The notes below the pieces were generated by a model. It searched no databases, was not told the DNA's origin, and saw only the letters and a list, made by a program, of their open reading frames with translations. A stretch of DNA of 64,000 nucleotides, from the NCBI GenBank assembly GCA_963814645.1, contig CAWFDX010000001.1, forward strand, positions 806,001 through 870,000, read 5' to 3'. This document shows positions 1 to 9,582 of the stretch, piece after piece. The DNA is from RYN-230 sp963814645. GTDB lineage: Bacteria > Actinomycetota > Actinomycetes > Streptosporangiales > Streptosporangiaceae. Every line of letters starts with the position of its first letter. Within the stretch, counting starts at the first letter, position 1. Both the position numbers and the translations under genes were made by a program.

Positions 1-47
1 AGAAACACCCAGACCCCGCCGCCCTCTCGCGGAGTATCTGGGTTTCT
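1..47. terminator. Stem-loop at the window edge
   Basis: The arms at about 1-13 and 37-47 are complementary over AGAAA and CCCAGA against TCTGGGTTTCT, with two unpaired bases. It probably ends a gene lying left of the window. No long T-tract follows, so the terminator role is inferred. Confidence 0.35.
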
Positions 48-149
48 AGGACTGAAGGTAGATGGGCACAGACTTCGGCAGAAGATAACGCCTCGCCGGC
101 GCGCGCTGGGAACCGTGGGGAGAGCGTCTTCCCTGGGTACGGTGGGGGT

Positions 150-737
150 GTGAGCGTCGGGGGCGATCACGTCGTGACCGGGGCGCGGGGGAACGGGGCG
201 GTGCCCCGCCAGGGTCAGGACGGGACTGAGGGTCAGGATGATGCCGCTGCGGGCGGTGATATCGCGTTCCGCGAGTACGTCACCTCGCGGAGCGGGTCGT
301 TGCTACGGATGGCGTTGCTGCTCACCCGCAACCGGGCGGACGCCGAGGATCTGGTCCAGGTCGCGCTGGCCAAGACGTTCCAGGCCTGGGACCGGATCGA
401 GGACCGCGGCGCGGTGGACGGCTACGTCCGCCGGGCCATGGTGAACACGCATATCTCCTGGTGGCGCCGTCGGCGGGTGGAGGAGTACCCGACCGATGAG
501 ATCCCGGACCGGCCGGTGCTGGACCATGCGGGGGACAGCGAGATGCAGGACGCGCTGCGCCGGGCCATCGAGCGGCTGCCGCAGCGGATGCGCGCCGCCG
601 TCGTGCTCCGGTACTACGAGGACATGAGCGAGGCCGAGGTCGCCCAGGTGCTCGGGGTGAGCCTGGGCACGGTGAAGAGCACCGTGTCCCGTGCGGTGGC
701 CAAGCTGCGCATCGACGCCGACCTGCTCAGAGGGTGA
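150..737 (+). CDS. SigE-family ECF RNA polymerase sigma factor
   Basis: A 195-residue extracytoplasmic-function sigma factor that would direct RNA polymerase to a specific promoter set. Sigma region 2 covers about residues 38-108, including the core-binding motif RADAEDLVQ near 62-70. Region 4 covers about 138-187 and contains the helix-turn-helix EAEVAQVLGVSLGTVKS. The ATYY-type tryptophan-rich stretch HISWWRRRR at 101-109 is typical of the actinobacterial SigE/M subfamily. Translation is taken from GTG at 150. The first 37 residues are glycine- and glutamine-rich and not conserved, so a later start is possible. No anti-sigma gene adjoins it: the next gene, 86 bp downstream, encodes an acyl-CoA ligase. 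The family call is firm and the regulon is unknown. Confidence 0.9.
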   Translation: MSVGGDHVVTGARGNGAVPRQGQDGTEGQDDAAAGGDIAFREYVTSRSGSLLRMALLLTRNRADAEDLVQVALAKTFQAWDRIEDRGAVDGYVRRAMVNTHISWWRRRRVEEYPTDEIPDRPVLDHAGDSEMQDALRRAIERLPQRMRAAVVLRYYEDMSEAEVAQVLGVSLGTVKSTVSRAVAKLRIDADLLRG

Positions 738-823
738 CGACCCGGCCGCTGACGTGACACGATCCACTCAAGCGCAGCCGGACTGGTGCATTCGCGGCCG
801 GCGACATCACATGGAGGTGGGTC

Positions 824-2479
<1,656 letters not shown>

Positions 2480-2557
2480 GATTCCGCGCTGATCATGCCG
2501 AACTGCTTTGGCGTGCGGGGCAGCCGGCCGGTACGCTGATCCGGACCGCTTGGTCGG

Positions 2558-2647
2558 GGAGGCTTCGCCTAGTCCGGTCTATGGCGCCGCACTGCTAATG
2601 CGGTTAGGGTTCATCGCCCTTCCGGGGTTCAAATCCCCGAGCCTCCG
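2558..2647 (+). tRNA. tRNA-Ser (GCT)
   Basis: A 90-nt class II tRNA. The acceptor stem is GGAGGCT (2558-2564) with AGCCTCC (2640-2646). The anticodon stem CCGCA/TGCGG encloses a seven-base loop with anticodon GCT at 2594-2596. It has a long variable arm and a T-arm ending GGTTCAAATCC. CCA is not encoded. It reads AGC/AGU serine codons. Confidence 0.95.
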
Positions 2648-2653
2648 CTCCTC

Positions 2654-2690
2654 ACCTGGGAGTCCGCGCTCCGCGTGGGCTCCCAGGTTT
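2654..2690 (+). terminator. Rho-independent-like terminator of tRNA-Ser(GCT)
   Basis: A perfect 9-bp stem, ACCTGGGAG (2654-2662) with CTCCCAGGT (2680-2688), is followed by TTTG just downstream of the tRNA. Confidence 0.7.
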
Positions 2691-3042
2691 GCCTTGCAGG
2701 TCGTTCCTCCGCCGGCCTGCGTGTTCGCGGAGCGTGTATGGTCGGCTACGCTATGATCTCTCCTTCGCTGTCCCCCCTAAGGGGTTTCCGTCCCCCGGGC
2801 GGTATGCAATCCAATCCGGCAGTCGCTCGGATGGGCCTATATTGCTGGGTGAGCGAGGGACCGGCGTTGACCTTCTCCCATCTGGAGGAATGCCTGACTG
2901 GTGCTTACAGAATCCGACCTCGCGACATTCATTTGACTTTTTCTTTTCCTTTTTCTCAGGATTTACGATCCGAGATCAGTTGTGCCATGCGACAGAACGC
3001 GCAGTAGGCTCACGCCCGGCCTGGCACAGAGGGAGTCCCCGC
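2691..3042. other. Gene-free interval with AT-rich fdxA leader
   Basis: There is no convincing gene here. The last ~110 bases are unusually AT- and pyrimidine-rich for this genome, with T-tracts from 2931 to 2957. TTGACT at 2933-2938 and AGGATT at 2958-2963 could be a -35/-10 pair with a 19-bp spacer. The reading frame of fdxA stays open upstream to 2689, but the conserved protein starts at 3043. Confidence 0.4.
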
Positions 3043-3360
3043 ATGACTTACGTTGTTGCTCTGCCTTGCGTCGATCTGCTGGACAAGACATGCATCGATG
3101 AGTGCCCCGTGGACTGCATCTACGAGGGCGAGCGCATGATGTACATCCACCCGGACGAGTGTGTGGACTGCGGCGCGTGCGAGCCGGTCTGCCCGGTCGA
3201 TGCGATCACCTACGAGGCTGACGTGCCCGCCCACTACAAGGATTTCTACGCGATCAACGTGGAGTTCTTCGGGAATATCGGCTCGCCGGGCGGCGGGTCC
3301 AGAGTCGGCAAGATTCACCAGGATCACCCGATCGTGGCCGGGCTGCCTCGTCAGCGATAA
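3043..3360 (+). CDS. fdxA: Seven-iron ferredoxin (FdxA)
   Basis: A 105-residue soluble electron carrier with one 3Fe-4S and one 4Fe-4S cluster, normal length for actinobacterial FdxA. Cysteines at 9, 17, 21, 25, 40, 43, 46 and 50 give the C-x7-C-x3-C-x3-C and CVDCGACEPVCP patterns of the family. The ATG at 3043 follows GAGGGAG; the longer in-frame reading upstream has no family support. In many actinobacteria fdxA precedes a dapC-type aminotransferase. Here the next gene, 53 bp on, begins a putative haem-membrane cassette, so the ferredoxin may feed electrons to it. That link is inference. Confidence 0.95.
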   Translation: MTYVVALPCVDLLDKTCIDECPVDCIYEGERMMYIHPDECVDCGACEPVCPVDAITYEADVPAHYKDFYAINVEFFGNIGSPGGGSRVGKIHQDHPIVAGLPRQR

Positions 3361-3413
3361 CTGGTGACGGCATCCGCTCGCGGACCCTGGGTCGGGATCG
3401 GGAAGGTGGACTG

Positions 3414-5282
3414 ATGGAGCCTCTGGAGTTCCAGCGGGACTGGGAGTCCCGGAACGCAGCGGGCTATCCCGGGCCGGCGCGGGACGTAGCACTTCATGAC
3501 ACCGACCCGGGCATCCGGCCGGGCCCGGTGGCGGGGCGGGCCCGGCACGCAGCCGACGGACCGCGCCGGCCGCCCGCGCAGCCGGCCGGGGCCGATGACA
3601 TGTTCAACGAGCCCTACAACGGCGGCGACTGGAGAGACGATCCCGGCTACGGTTACGACAACGTCGGTGGCGGCGCCGGCTCGTACGACGCTGGCCGCTA
3701 TAACAACCGCGGCCGCCACGAGTCCGGCCCGTACAATACCTCTGCTGGTTACGATGCCGGGCCGTACTACAACGGCGCTGAGCGCCCCGGCCCGTACGAC
3801 CTGCCTGCTGAGCACCCTTCCGGCCCGTACCGCCCTCCGGCCAGGTATGACGCGGGCCCGTACGACAACGGTGCTGGTTACGACCGTGCCCCGGGCAACC
3901 CTGCTGGTTACGATGCCGGGCCGTACAACGCTCCTATTGGTTACGACGCCGGGCCGTACAACGGCGCTGAGCGCCCCGGCCCGTACGACCTGCCTGCTGA
4001 GCACCCCTCCGGCCCGTACAACCCCCCGGCCAGGTATGACGCGGGCACTTATGACGGCGGTGCTGGTTACGACTCCGGGCCGTACGACGCCCCGGCCAGG
4101 TATGACGCCGGCTCCTACGACACCGGTACTCGTTACGGCTCCGGGCCCGGCAACACCCCTGGCTCTTACCGCGCCGGTCCGGACAACCCTGGTCCGGACA
4201 ACCCTGGTCCAGACAACCCTGGTCCCGGCGAGGACTCGGGCTCCTACAGCACCGGAGCGCACGCCAGCCACCGGCGGTCAGAGATCATGCTGGCCGATGA
4301 TCCGCGCGCCCGGCGCGGCCAGGCCAACGGCCGGGGCGCGCACAGCCTGGAGCGGGCGTACCCGGCACGGGATGAGTCAGCGCTGCAGGGTTATCCCGCC
4401 TCCCGCGGGGCCGTGGAAGCATGGAACGAGGACCCGGTCTCGCTGGCACAACGGATCCTCTCGGTCGCTGACTACGAGGCAACTGCGATAACGCAACGAG
4501 CCTCGTACCAGGCCGCCATGATCACGAAGCAGGTTGCCTACGAGGCCACCGAAATACGCGACGCCGCCCGGCGGGAAGCCGAGCAGATCAAGCAAGAGGC
4601 GGCTGACCAGGCGCAAGCGGTGCGCCAGGCGGCTGAGCTCGAAGCGGCCGAAGTGCACACGGCGGTCATGTCGATGCAGACCGAGCTCAGCGAGTTCGCC
4701 ACCCGACTCACGGACACGCTCCCGCACCGGGCGCTGCCCCGGATATCCCCGGCCGGGCGCCCGGCGGCCAGCCTGGCCAGCCCGGCCAGCCCGGCTACCA
4801 GGCCGAAGGAACGGCCGCAGCCGGCACCCACGGAGCGGCCGCCCGGGCGCCCCGTGGACAAGCCAGCCGGACGGCCCGCGGCCGAGCCTGCCGCGGAACC
4901 CGCGGGAAGGCCGGCGGCACGGCCACCCGAAGGGCCTGCGGCGCGACCGGCGGGACGGCCCGCGGCCCCACCGGCCCGGAGACCTGCGGCGCGTCCGGCC
5001 GCCAAGCCGTCATCCGGGCAGGGCAGGCAGAGGGCTGCCTTCCGCTTCGCGGCGATCGCGACATCAATGCTGTTCCTGGCTGCGGTGGCGGCGGGTGCTA
5101 TCGAGATACATCTGCACGGATTCAAGTTCTTTGTCTTCCGCGCGACCGGGATTGGTGAGACCTCGAGAAACGGGCTGCAAGAAGATCAGGGACCGGGCCA
5201 GCCGGACGCACCCAAGCCGACGCCCAGCCACCTCAAGGTCCAGCCGAGCCCACACCGCACCGTCACGGTGCACAACGGCTAA
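3414..5282 (+). CDS. Tyr/Pro-rich repeat, coiled-coil, single-pass membrane protein
   Basis: A 622-residue protein of unknown function. Residues ~60-280 are made of degenerate repeats around Y-D-x-G-P-Y separated by small and polar residues, including two near-identical copies of ERPGPYDLPAEHPSGPY. Residues ~340-440 form an alanine/glutamate-rich helical coil with recurring ITQRASYQAAMITKQ-type units, like DivIVA-related and F0F1-b-like coiled coils. Residues ~445-540 are a Pro/Arg/Ala-rich linker. One membrane helix lies near 545-565 and a ~55-residue tail begins HGFKFFVFR. There is no signal peptide, so the large N-terminal part should be cytoplasmic. The ATG follows GGAAGGTGGAC. The gene is 31 bp upstream of a haem-binding membrane protein that carries the same Y-D-x-P/G-P-Y motif, implying the two proteins act together. 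Confidence 0.8.
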   Translation: MEPLEFQRDWESRNAAGYPGPARDVALHDTDPGIRPGPVAGRARHAADGPRRPPAQPAGADDMFNEPYNGGDWRDDPGYGYDNVGGGAGSYDAGRYNNRGRHESGPYNTSAGYDAGPYYNGAERPGPYDLPAEHPSGPYRPPARYDAGPYDNGAGYDRAPGNPAGYDAGPYNAPIGYDAGPYNGAERPGPYDLPAEHPSGPYNPPARYDAGTYDGGAGYDSGPYDAPARYDAGSYDTGTRYGSGPGNTPGSYRAGPDNPGPDNPGPDNPGPGEDSGSYSTGAHASHRRSEIMLADDPRARRGQANGRGAHSLERAYPARDESALQGYPASRGAVEAWNEDPVSLAQRILSVADYEATAITQRASYQAAMITKQVAYEATEIRDAARREAEQIKQEAADQAQAVRQAAELEAAEVHTAVMSMQTELSEFATRLTDTLPHRALPRISPAGRPAASLASPASPATRPKERPQPAPTERPPGRPVDKPAGRPAAEPAAEPAGRPAARPPEGPAARPAGRPAAPPARRPAARPAAKPSSGQGRQRAAFRFAAIATSMLFLAAVAAGAIEIHLHGFKFFVFRATGIGETSRNGLQEDQGPGQPDAPKPTPSHLKVQPSPHRTVTVHNG

Positions 5283-5313
5283 TAGCAAGAACGGGGCAGG
5301 AAGGAGAGTCACG

Positions 5314-6315
5314 ATGGCCAGGACACCGGTGGGTAGACGAGCAGGCGAAGGGCCGGCCGCGGATTATTACCAGTCGGCTCCGTATGACGGCCCCGCGGGC
5401 TATGAGCCCGGCCCGTACCCGGACGTTGCAGTAGCTCCGCGGCCGGTGAAAGAAGCGCCGAGCCAGCCACTGAAGGCAGATAAGAGCCGTGTGGACGAAT
5501 GGATGGAGGTGACCTTCAAGTTCGGCGGCTCCAAGATCAAGAGGAAAGCGGTCGCACTGGTCATCCTCGGCGCCCCGGCGCTGATCCCCCTGTTCCTGAT
5601 GATGCCGTCTTTCCTCACGGTGAATCAGAACACCATCTCTGTGTCGGTTGACGACACGCTGGGGACCGGGGCCATGATCTGCCTGTTCCTGTGCCTGCTC
5701 GTCACGCCTATGGTCACGCTCACCGGGCAGCGCTGGTTCGTGCCATTGCGGCGCTGGTACGGGATCATGATGGCGTGCTGCGCCATTGGCGACGCAACCG
5801 CCGCCGGTATTACCGATACTTTCGCCGGAGGCGTGTTCGGCCGGCTGGCTGGGCACGTTTTCGAGCTCATGGGATTCATGATGGTGATGCTGGTCATCCC
5901 GCTCCTGCTCACCGGTAACCCGTGGGCCCAGCGCAAGCTCGGCAAGTACTGGAAGCGGCTGCACCGGCTCATTTACGTCATCTGGGCGCTGCTCTTCGCC
6001 CACCTGATCCTGCTCGAGGGAGTCGGGTTCCAGAACGGGAGCACGGACAATGGCTCTGGCTTCCCTGGTGACGGCGACCCCGTCTTCCATCAGCGCCTCT
6101 ACCAGTTCGGCGCGTGCAGCCTCTTCCTGCTCACCCTCCGGTTGCCGCCAGTGAAGCGGTGGATCGTCGCCCGGCAAAAGGAAGGCCGGAACTGGCTGGT
6201 CTACGTGACCGTCGCGCCGCTTTTCCTGCTATTCGTGTTCGGCTTTACCTTCATCCTCAACGAGGAGTTCTTCAAGGGAATAGACTCCTTCACCGAGCAC
6301 CCGAGCTCCGAATAA
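5314..6315 (+). CDS. Ferric-reductase-like transmembrane haem protein
   Basis: A 333-residue polytopic membrane protein. The cytoplasmic N-terminus (~1-70) repeats the YDxP and GYEPGPYP motifs of the preceding gene product. About six membrane helices follow from residue ~90. The pattern RRWYGI, then LLLTGNPWAQRKLGKYWKRLHRLIY and LLFAHLILL, matches the ferric reductase/MsrQ-YedZ fold in which histidines of consecutive helices bind b-type haem. The RLHR and FAH histidines are present. The first-helix histidine expected after RR-x-YGI is missing (the motif reads CCAIGDATAAG), so haem content may be reduced. No FAD/NAD domain is fused, so electrons must come from another protein. The ATG at 5314 follows AAGGAGA. 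It appears to be co-transcribed with both neighbours. Confidence 0.78.
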   Translation: MARTPVGRRAGEGPAADYYQSAPYDGPAGYEPGPYPDVAVAPRPVKEAPSQPLKADKSRVDEWMEVTFKFGGSKIKRKAVALVILGAPALIPLFLMMPSFLTVNQNTISVSVDDTLGTGAMICLFLCLLVTPMVTLTGQRWFVPLRRWYGIMMACCAIGDATAAGITDTFAGGVFGRLAGHVFELMGFMMVMLVIPLLLTGNPWAQRKLGKYWKRLHRLIYVIWALLFAHLILLEGVGFQNGSTDNGSGFPGDGDPVFHQRLYQFGACSLFLLTLRLPPVKRWIVARQKEGRNWLVYVTVAPLFLLFVFGFTFILNEEFFKGIDSFTEHPSSE

Positions 6316-6325
6316 GGGCGGCGGT

Positions 6326-6910
6326 ATGAGCGAGACATACGCCAGAGGCGGCGAGGAGAGCACGGGTGCCGGCGGGTTCATCCTCGTCGTTGCCTCCCTG
6401 CTGGCTGCTCTCCTAGTGCTTGCGGGCCTCATCTACGCCGTGGGTACTCCCGCACGGCACCGGGCGGCGCTGGCCGCCGCCGGATGCGAGCCCAGCCTGT
6501 CGCCGGCCGGTGTGCAATGTACGACCGCGCAGATGCTGACCAAGCGGTTTCTGGCCATCATGGTTCCGGCCCGCGAGCAACTGAGCGCTGACCAGGCCGC
6601 CTACACCGCAGCCGCGAGGCGCGGCAACCTCGCCGCGGCCCAGAACGCCCTGACCGCGGAAGTGACGTCGGAGCATACGTTCGATACGAGCCTGGCGCTC
6701 ATCACGTTCCCGCCCGCCGTCATGGCTATCGCCAAGGCGCTGATCCGGGCCAACGAGGCCCGCGCCACGCTGACCGCCAAGCAGGCCCAGTCAACTTCGC
6801 TCGCCCAGTTGAGGTCGTTCAACCGCCGGGCTGACCTGGCCGGCGCCGCCGTGCAGAAGGAGGTAAAGCTCATCCGCACGGCGCTTGCTTCGCCATCCCA
6901 GGCGGGCTAA
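6326..6910 (+). CDS. Small membrane-anchored helical protein of the haem cassette
   Basis: A 194-residue protein of unknown function, 10 bp after the haem protein and presumably in the same operon. One membrane helix near residues 18-42 (FILVVASLLAALLVLAGLIYAV) anchors a ~150-residue helical domain that is probably extracytoplasmic. Two cysteines close to the membrane, in CEPSLSPAGVQC at about 54-65, could form a disulfide or bind a cofactor. The rest is alanine-rich amphipathic helix. No database family is recognised by eye. It could be an electron acceptor, a chaperone or a scaffold for the haem protein; nothing in the sequence decides between these. Confidence 0.75.
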   Translation: MSETYARGGEESTGAGGFILVVASLLAALLVLAGLIYAVGTPARHRAALAAAGCEPSLSPAGVQCTTAQMLTKRFLAIMVPAREQLSADQAAYTAAARRGNLAAAQNALTAEVTSEHTFDTSLALITFPPAVMAIAKALIRANEARATLTAKQAQSTSLAQLRSFNRRADLAGAAVQKEVKLIRTALASPSQAG

Positions 6911-6961
6911 GCGGTCAACGGCAGGCGGCCGGGAGATCCCGGCAAAAGGGCACAAACGGGT

Positions 6962-7019
6962 GTAAAACTCTGTAATGAGCCGGTAAGAAGTGGTAAAGGC
7001 GTACGTTAGGCGGACGTAC
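6962..7019 (+). promoter_or_regulatory. Phased GTAA repeats and an inverted repeat upstream of the LuxR gene
   Basis: GTAA occurs at 6962, 6972, 6983 and 6993, that is every 10-11 bp on one DNA face. It is followed by the perfect inverted repeat GTACGT (7001-7006) / ACGTAC (7014-7019) with a 7-bp spacer. The arrangement suggests regulator binding 40-100 bp ahead of the start at 7058, possibly autoregulation. Confidence 0.45.
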
Positions 7020-7057
7020 ATGCTATAGCCGAAAACTCCAGAACCCTGGGCTCAACG

Positions 7058-8401
7058 ATGACTGCGGCTCCCCCTCGCGTCACCGTCCGGGTAGCCGTCC
7101 AGTCGTCGCGGCGGCTGCTCCGCGACACGCTTGCCATGTGTCTGGCCGCCCGGCCGGACGTTACCGTCGTGGGCAAAGTGGCACAGCCGGAAGAACTCCC
7201 GGCGCTGTGCGAACTGGGCGGCCCAGACACGGTGATCCTCGACGCGGGGCGGCGGTTGAGCGAGTTCGCCCTACTCGCGGACAGTCTGCTGCAGCGTTTC
7301 CCCGGGCTGAATGTCATCATCATCTACCGGGACGCCACCGAGCCAGACCTGACGGCTGCCTGCCGGGTCGGCGTCACCGCACTTGTTCCTGAATCGCATG
7401 GGCTCGCGGGCGTGCTGGCGCTGCTGCGGCGCGGCAGCATACTGCGCGCCCAGGCCGGCCGCGGCAGCCTGACCGACCGGGAGCTCGAGCTCGTGATGCT
7501 GGCGAGTTCCGGGCACAGCGTCGCTGAGATAGCGGTCCTGCTCGGGATCAGCCCGCTCACAGTGGAGAACCTCAAGCGCCGGGTGTACGCCAAGCTGGAG
7601 GTCAACAGCAGCGCGCAAGCAGTCGCCCGGGCAGCGTCGCTCGGCATGCTCGGCCTGCGCGCCGAGCACCAGCCCACTGCCCAGCCCGCCCCGGGCAGCG
7701 ACGGCTTCGCGACGCTGACGGTAGTGGCCGGCCAGCCGTGCCCGGCCCACGATCAGGTAGTGGCGGCCCTGATGGCGGCCGCGCTCCCGTTCGTTCTGGT
7801 CCGGGAGCACGGCCCGCTGGCTGGTGCACACTGGGCGCAGTGGAATCGCGGTCCGGTCGTGGCCGCGCTGGTCAATCCCGGGCCGGCCGACTGGGACCTC
7901 GTCGACCAACTCGGCGTACCGGCCATCGTGGTACACAGCCAGCCGCTCGATTCACCTGAATTTGCCAGGGCACTCGCGAGCGGGGCTAACTCGCTGGTAC
8001 CAGCCGACAAGATAGATGAGCACTTTCTCGCCGTGCTGCGAATGGTGAGCCAGGGCTATCTGGTGGCCGATTCACTGCCGATGCGGTCACTCATTGATGT
8101 GGTACGAGCCGGATTCGGCCAGCGGACGACGGACGGCGGTGAGCTGCCCGAGCTGACCGCACGAGAGAGCGACATCCTGCAGTCAGCCGCCCGGGGCTGC
8201 TCGATCCGGCAGACCGCGCGGGCGCTCGGCATATCCCCCAAGACGGTCGAGACCATCCAGACCCGCCTCTTCCGCAAGCTCGGGGTCCGCAACCGGGCCG
8301 CGGCCCTGGCCGTGGCCGACGCGTTTGGCCTGCTGCCTGACCTCCCCCCGGTACCGCTGCAAGAGGCGGCCAGCGACCTCCTGCCAGCCGGCCCGATTTA
8401 A
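7058..8401 (+). CDS. Tandem receiver-LuxR double regulator
   Basis: A 447-residue transcription regulator built as two consecutive response-regulator modules. Module 1 has a receiver-like domain (~8-120) with the likely phospho-acceptor D62 in TVILDAG, then a LuxR helix-turn-helix (~138-188, LTDRELELVMLASSGHSVAEI). Module 2 has a degenerate receiver-like domain (~208-345), where the equivalent strand ends VAALVNPG with Asn273 in place of Asp, then a second LuxR helix-turn-helix (~365-412, LTARESDILQSAARGCSIRQ). No sensor kinase is adjacent, so module 1 may be an orphan and module 2 phosphorylation-independent. ATG 7058 is the first plausible start. It lies directly downstream of the haem cassette and is a candidate regulator of it. 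Confidence 0.85.
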   Translation: MTAAPPRVTVRVAVQSSRRLLRDTLAMCLAARPDVTVVGKVAQPEELPALCELGGPDTVILDAGRRLSEFALLADSLLQRFPGLNVIIIYRDATEPDLTAACRVGVTALVPESHGLAGVLALLRRGSILRAQAGRGSLTDRELELVMLASSGHSVAEIAVLLGISPLTVENLKRRVYAKLEVNSSAQAVARAASLGMLGLRAEHQPTAQPAPGSDGFATLTVVAGQPCPAHDQVVAALMAAALPFVLVREHGPLAGAHWAQWNRGPVVAALVNPGPADWDLVDQLGVPAIVVHSQPLDSPEFARALASGANSLVPADKIDEHFLAVLRMVSQGYLVADSLPMRSLIDVVRAGFGQRTTDGGELPELTARESDILQSAARGCSIRQTARALGISPKTVETIQTRLFRKLGVRNRAAALAVADAFGLLPDLPPVPLQEAASDLLPAGPI

Positions 8402-8413
8402 GCGGGTTCCCGG

Positions 8414-8902
8414 TCAGCCGTCCGCGGTGATCTCCCGGCCGGTGTCGGCGTCCAGCACCGGGACGTGCGGCGCGTATCCCGCGACGGCGCGGGCCAGCGC
8501 GCGGCGGTCGAGCCGGAAACTGCCGACGGGATGGGTGGTCAGCTGCGGTGTTTCGTCCTGGCGGCGCCGCACGCCGAGCTGCGGCACCAGGGCACCGGAG
8601 GGGAGTATCCGCTGCCACAGTTCGACGGCCTCGATGTCCGGCCACGGCACCACGGTCGCGGGGGTCCGGTAACGCAGCGGCGGCCCGCCCAGGGTGATCC
8701 CGGCCGCGTCCACCCGCAGCGCGACCCGGCGGTAGAGCAGGCACCCGGCCACAGCCAGCAGGCCGCCGCCGATCAGCACGATCGTCGGCAGCAGCGGCAT
8801 GGGGAAGCTGACCGTTATCAGGACGGCCGCGGCAGCGCAGCAGACTACCGTCCAGATGCGCCGGTCCCACTCGTAGCGCACCTGGTACCGCACCGCGTCC
8901 AT
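8414..8902 (-). CDS. PH-domain (YdbS-like) membrane protein
   Basis: A 162-residue protein with two adjacent membrane helices (~18-60) followed by a bacterial PH-like domain (~60-150) recognisable by RRVALRVDAAGITLGG and TVVPWPDIEAVELW. Proteins of this type are small actinobacterial membrane proteins of unknown function. The start codon overlaps the stop of the upstream DUF1345 gene by one base (TAATG), so the two are translationally coupled. It is the last gene of the TerC-DUF1345-PH operon. Confidence 0.8.
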   Translation of the reverse strand: MDAVRYQVRYEWDRRIWTVVCCAAAAVLITVSFPMPLLPTIVLIGGGLLAVAGCLLYRRVALRVDAAGITLGGPPLRYRTPATVVPWPDIEAVELWQRILPSGALVPQLGVRRRQDETPQLTTHPVGSFRLDRRALARAVAGYAPHVPVLDADTGREITADG

Positions 8903-9582
8903 TACTGGATCAGCCCGGCCGTGAGGTTGACCAGGCCGGCCACGATGACCACGCCGAACAGATACGACAGGGCGGCGTGGCCGAGCGCACTGCGCCGGAT
9001 CAGCGGATCGCGCAGCGTCGTGTCCGACACCTGGTAGGTCATGCCGATGGTGAACGCGACATAGGCGAAATCGCGGTAGCTGGGCATGGGCGGCTCCTGA
9101 CCGCCGAACTCGATGCCGCCATGTGTTGACCTGTGGTGCTCGTCGGCGTAGCGCAACGTGTAGACGGTGTTGACCAGCGTCCAGGACAGCACGACGGTCA
9201 GCACGGCCAGGCTGGTCAGACCAAGCCGCAGCACGCCGGTGTGGTGCCCGGCCAGGTGCAGCCCGTAGCCCGCGCCGAGCAGGCTGGCGATGCTGGCCGA
9301 CACGAGCAGCGCCCGGGCCGTGTTCTTGGTGTCATCCTCGCGGCTGGCCAGTTCGGCGGCACGGGCGCCCTGGGCCCGGAGGATGATCGGCCAGGTGGCC
9401 AGGAGGAACGTGAGCGCGGCAGCGTCCCAGCCGCCAACCAGGGCCAGACTCCAGGTCACGAACCACACCATGATGAGCGCCGCGACCAGGCCGGCGCTCA
9501 GCACCGTGGCCGCGCGCCGCATGTCGGTGGCGTGCCAGCCCAGCCACCGGTGGTACAGCGTGGGTGGCGGCATGCCAGTCAT
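8902..9582 (-). CDS. DUF1345 family membrane protein
   Basis: A 226-residue integral membrane protein with about five or six helices. The C-terminal part, SYRDFAYVAFTIGMTYQVSDT, is the DUF1345 hallmark. Function is unknown. The ATG overlaps the TerC stop as ATGA, so it is the middle gene of a tightly coupled three-gene unit of membrane proteins. Confidence 0.88.
   Translation of the reverse strand: MTGMPPPTLYHRWLGWHATDMRRAATVLSAGLVAALIMVWFVTWSLALVGGWDAAALTFLLATWPIILRAQGARAAELASREDDTKNTARALLVSASIASLLGAGYGLHLAGHHTGVLRLGLTSLAVLTVVLSWTLVNTVYTLRYADEHHRSTHGGIEFGGQEPPMPSYRDFAYVAFTIGMTYQVSDTTLRDPLIRRSALGHAALSYLFGVVIVAGLVNLTAGLIQ

Noticed and set aside
2689..3042. N-terminal extension of FdxA
   Set aside because: The extension is Phe/Ser-rich leader DNA, and ferredoxins of this family start at the residue encoded at 3043.
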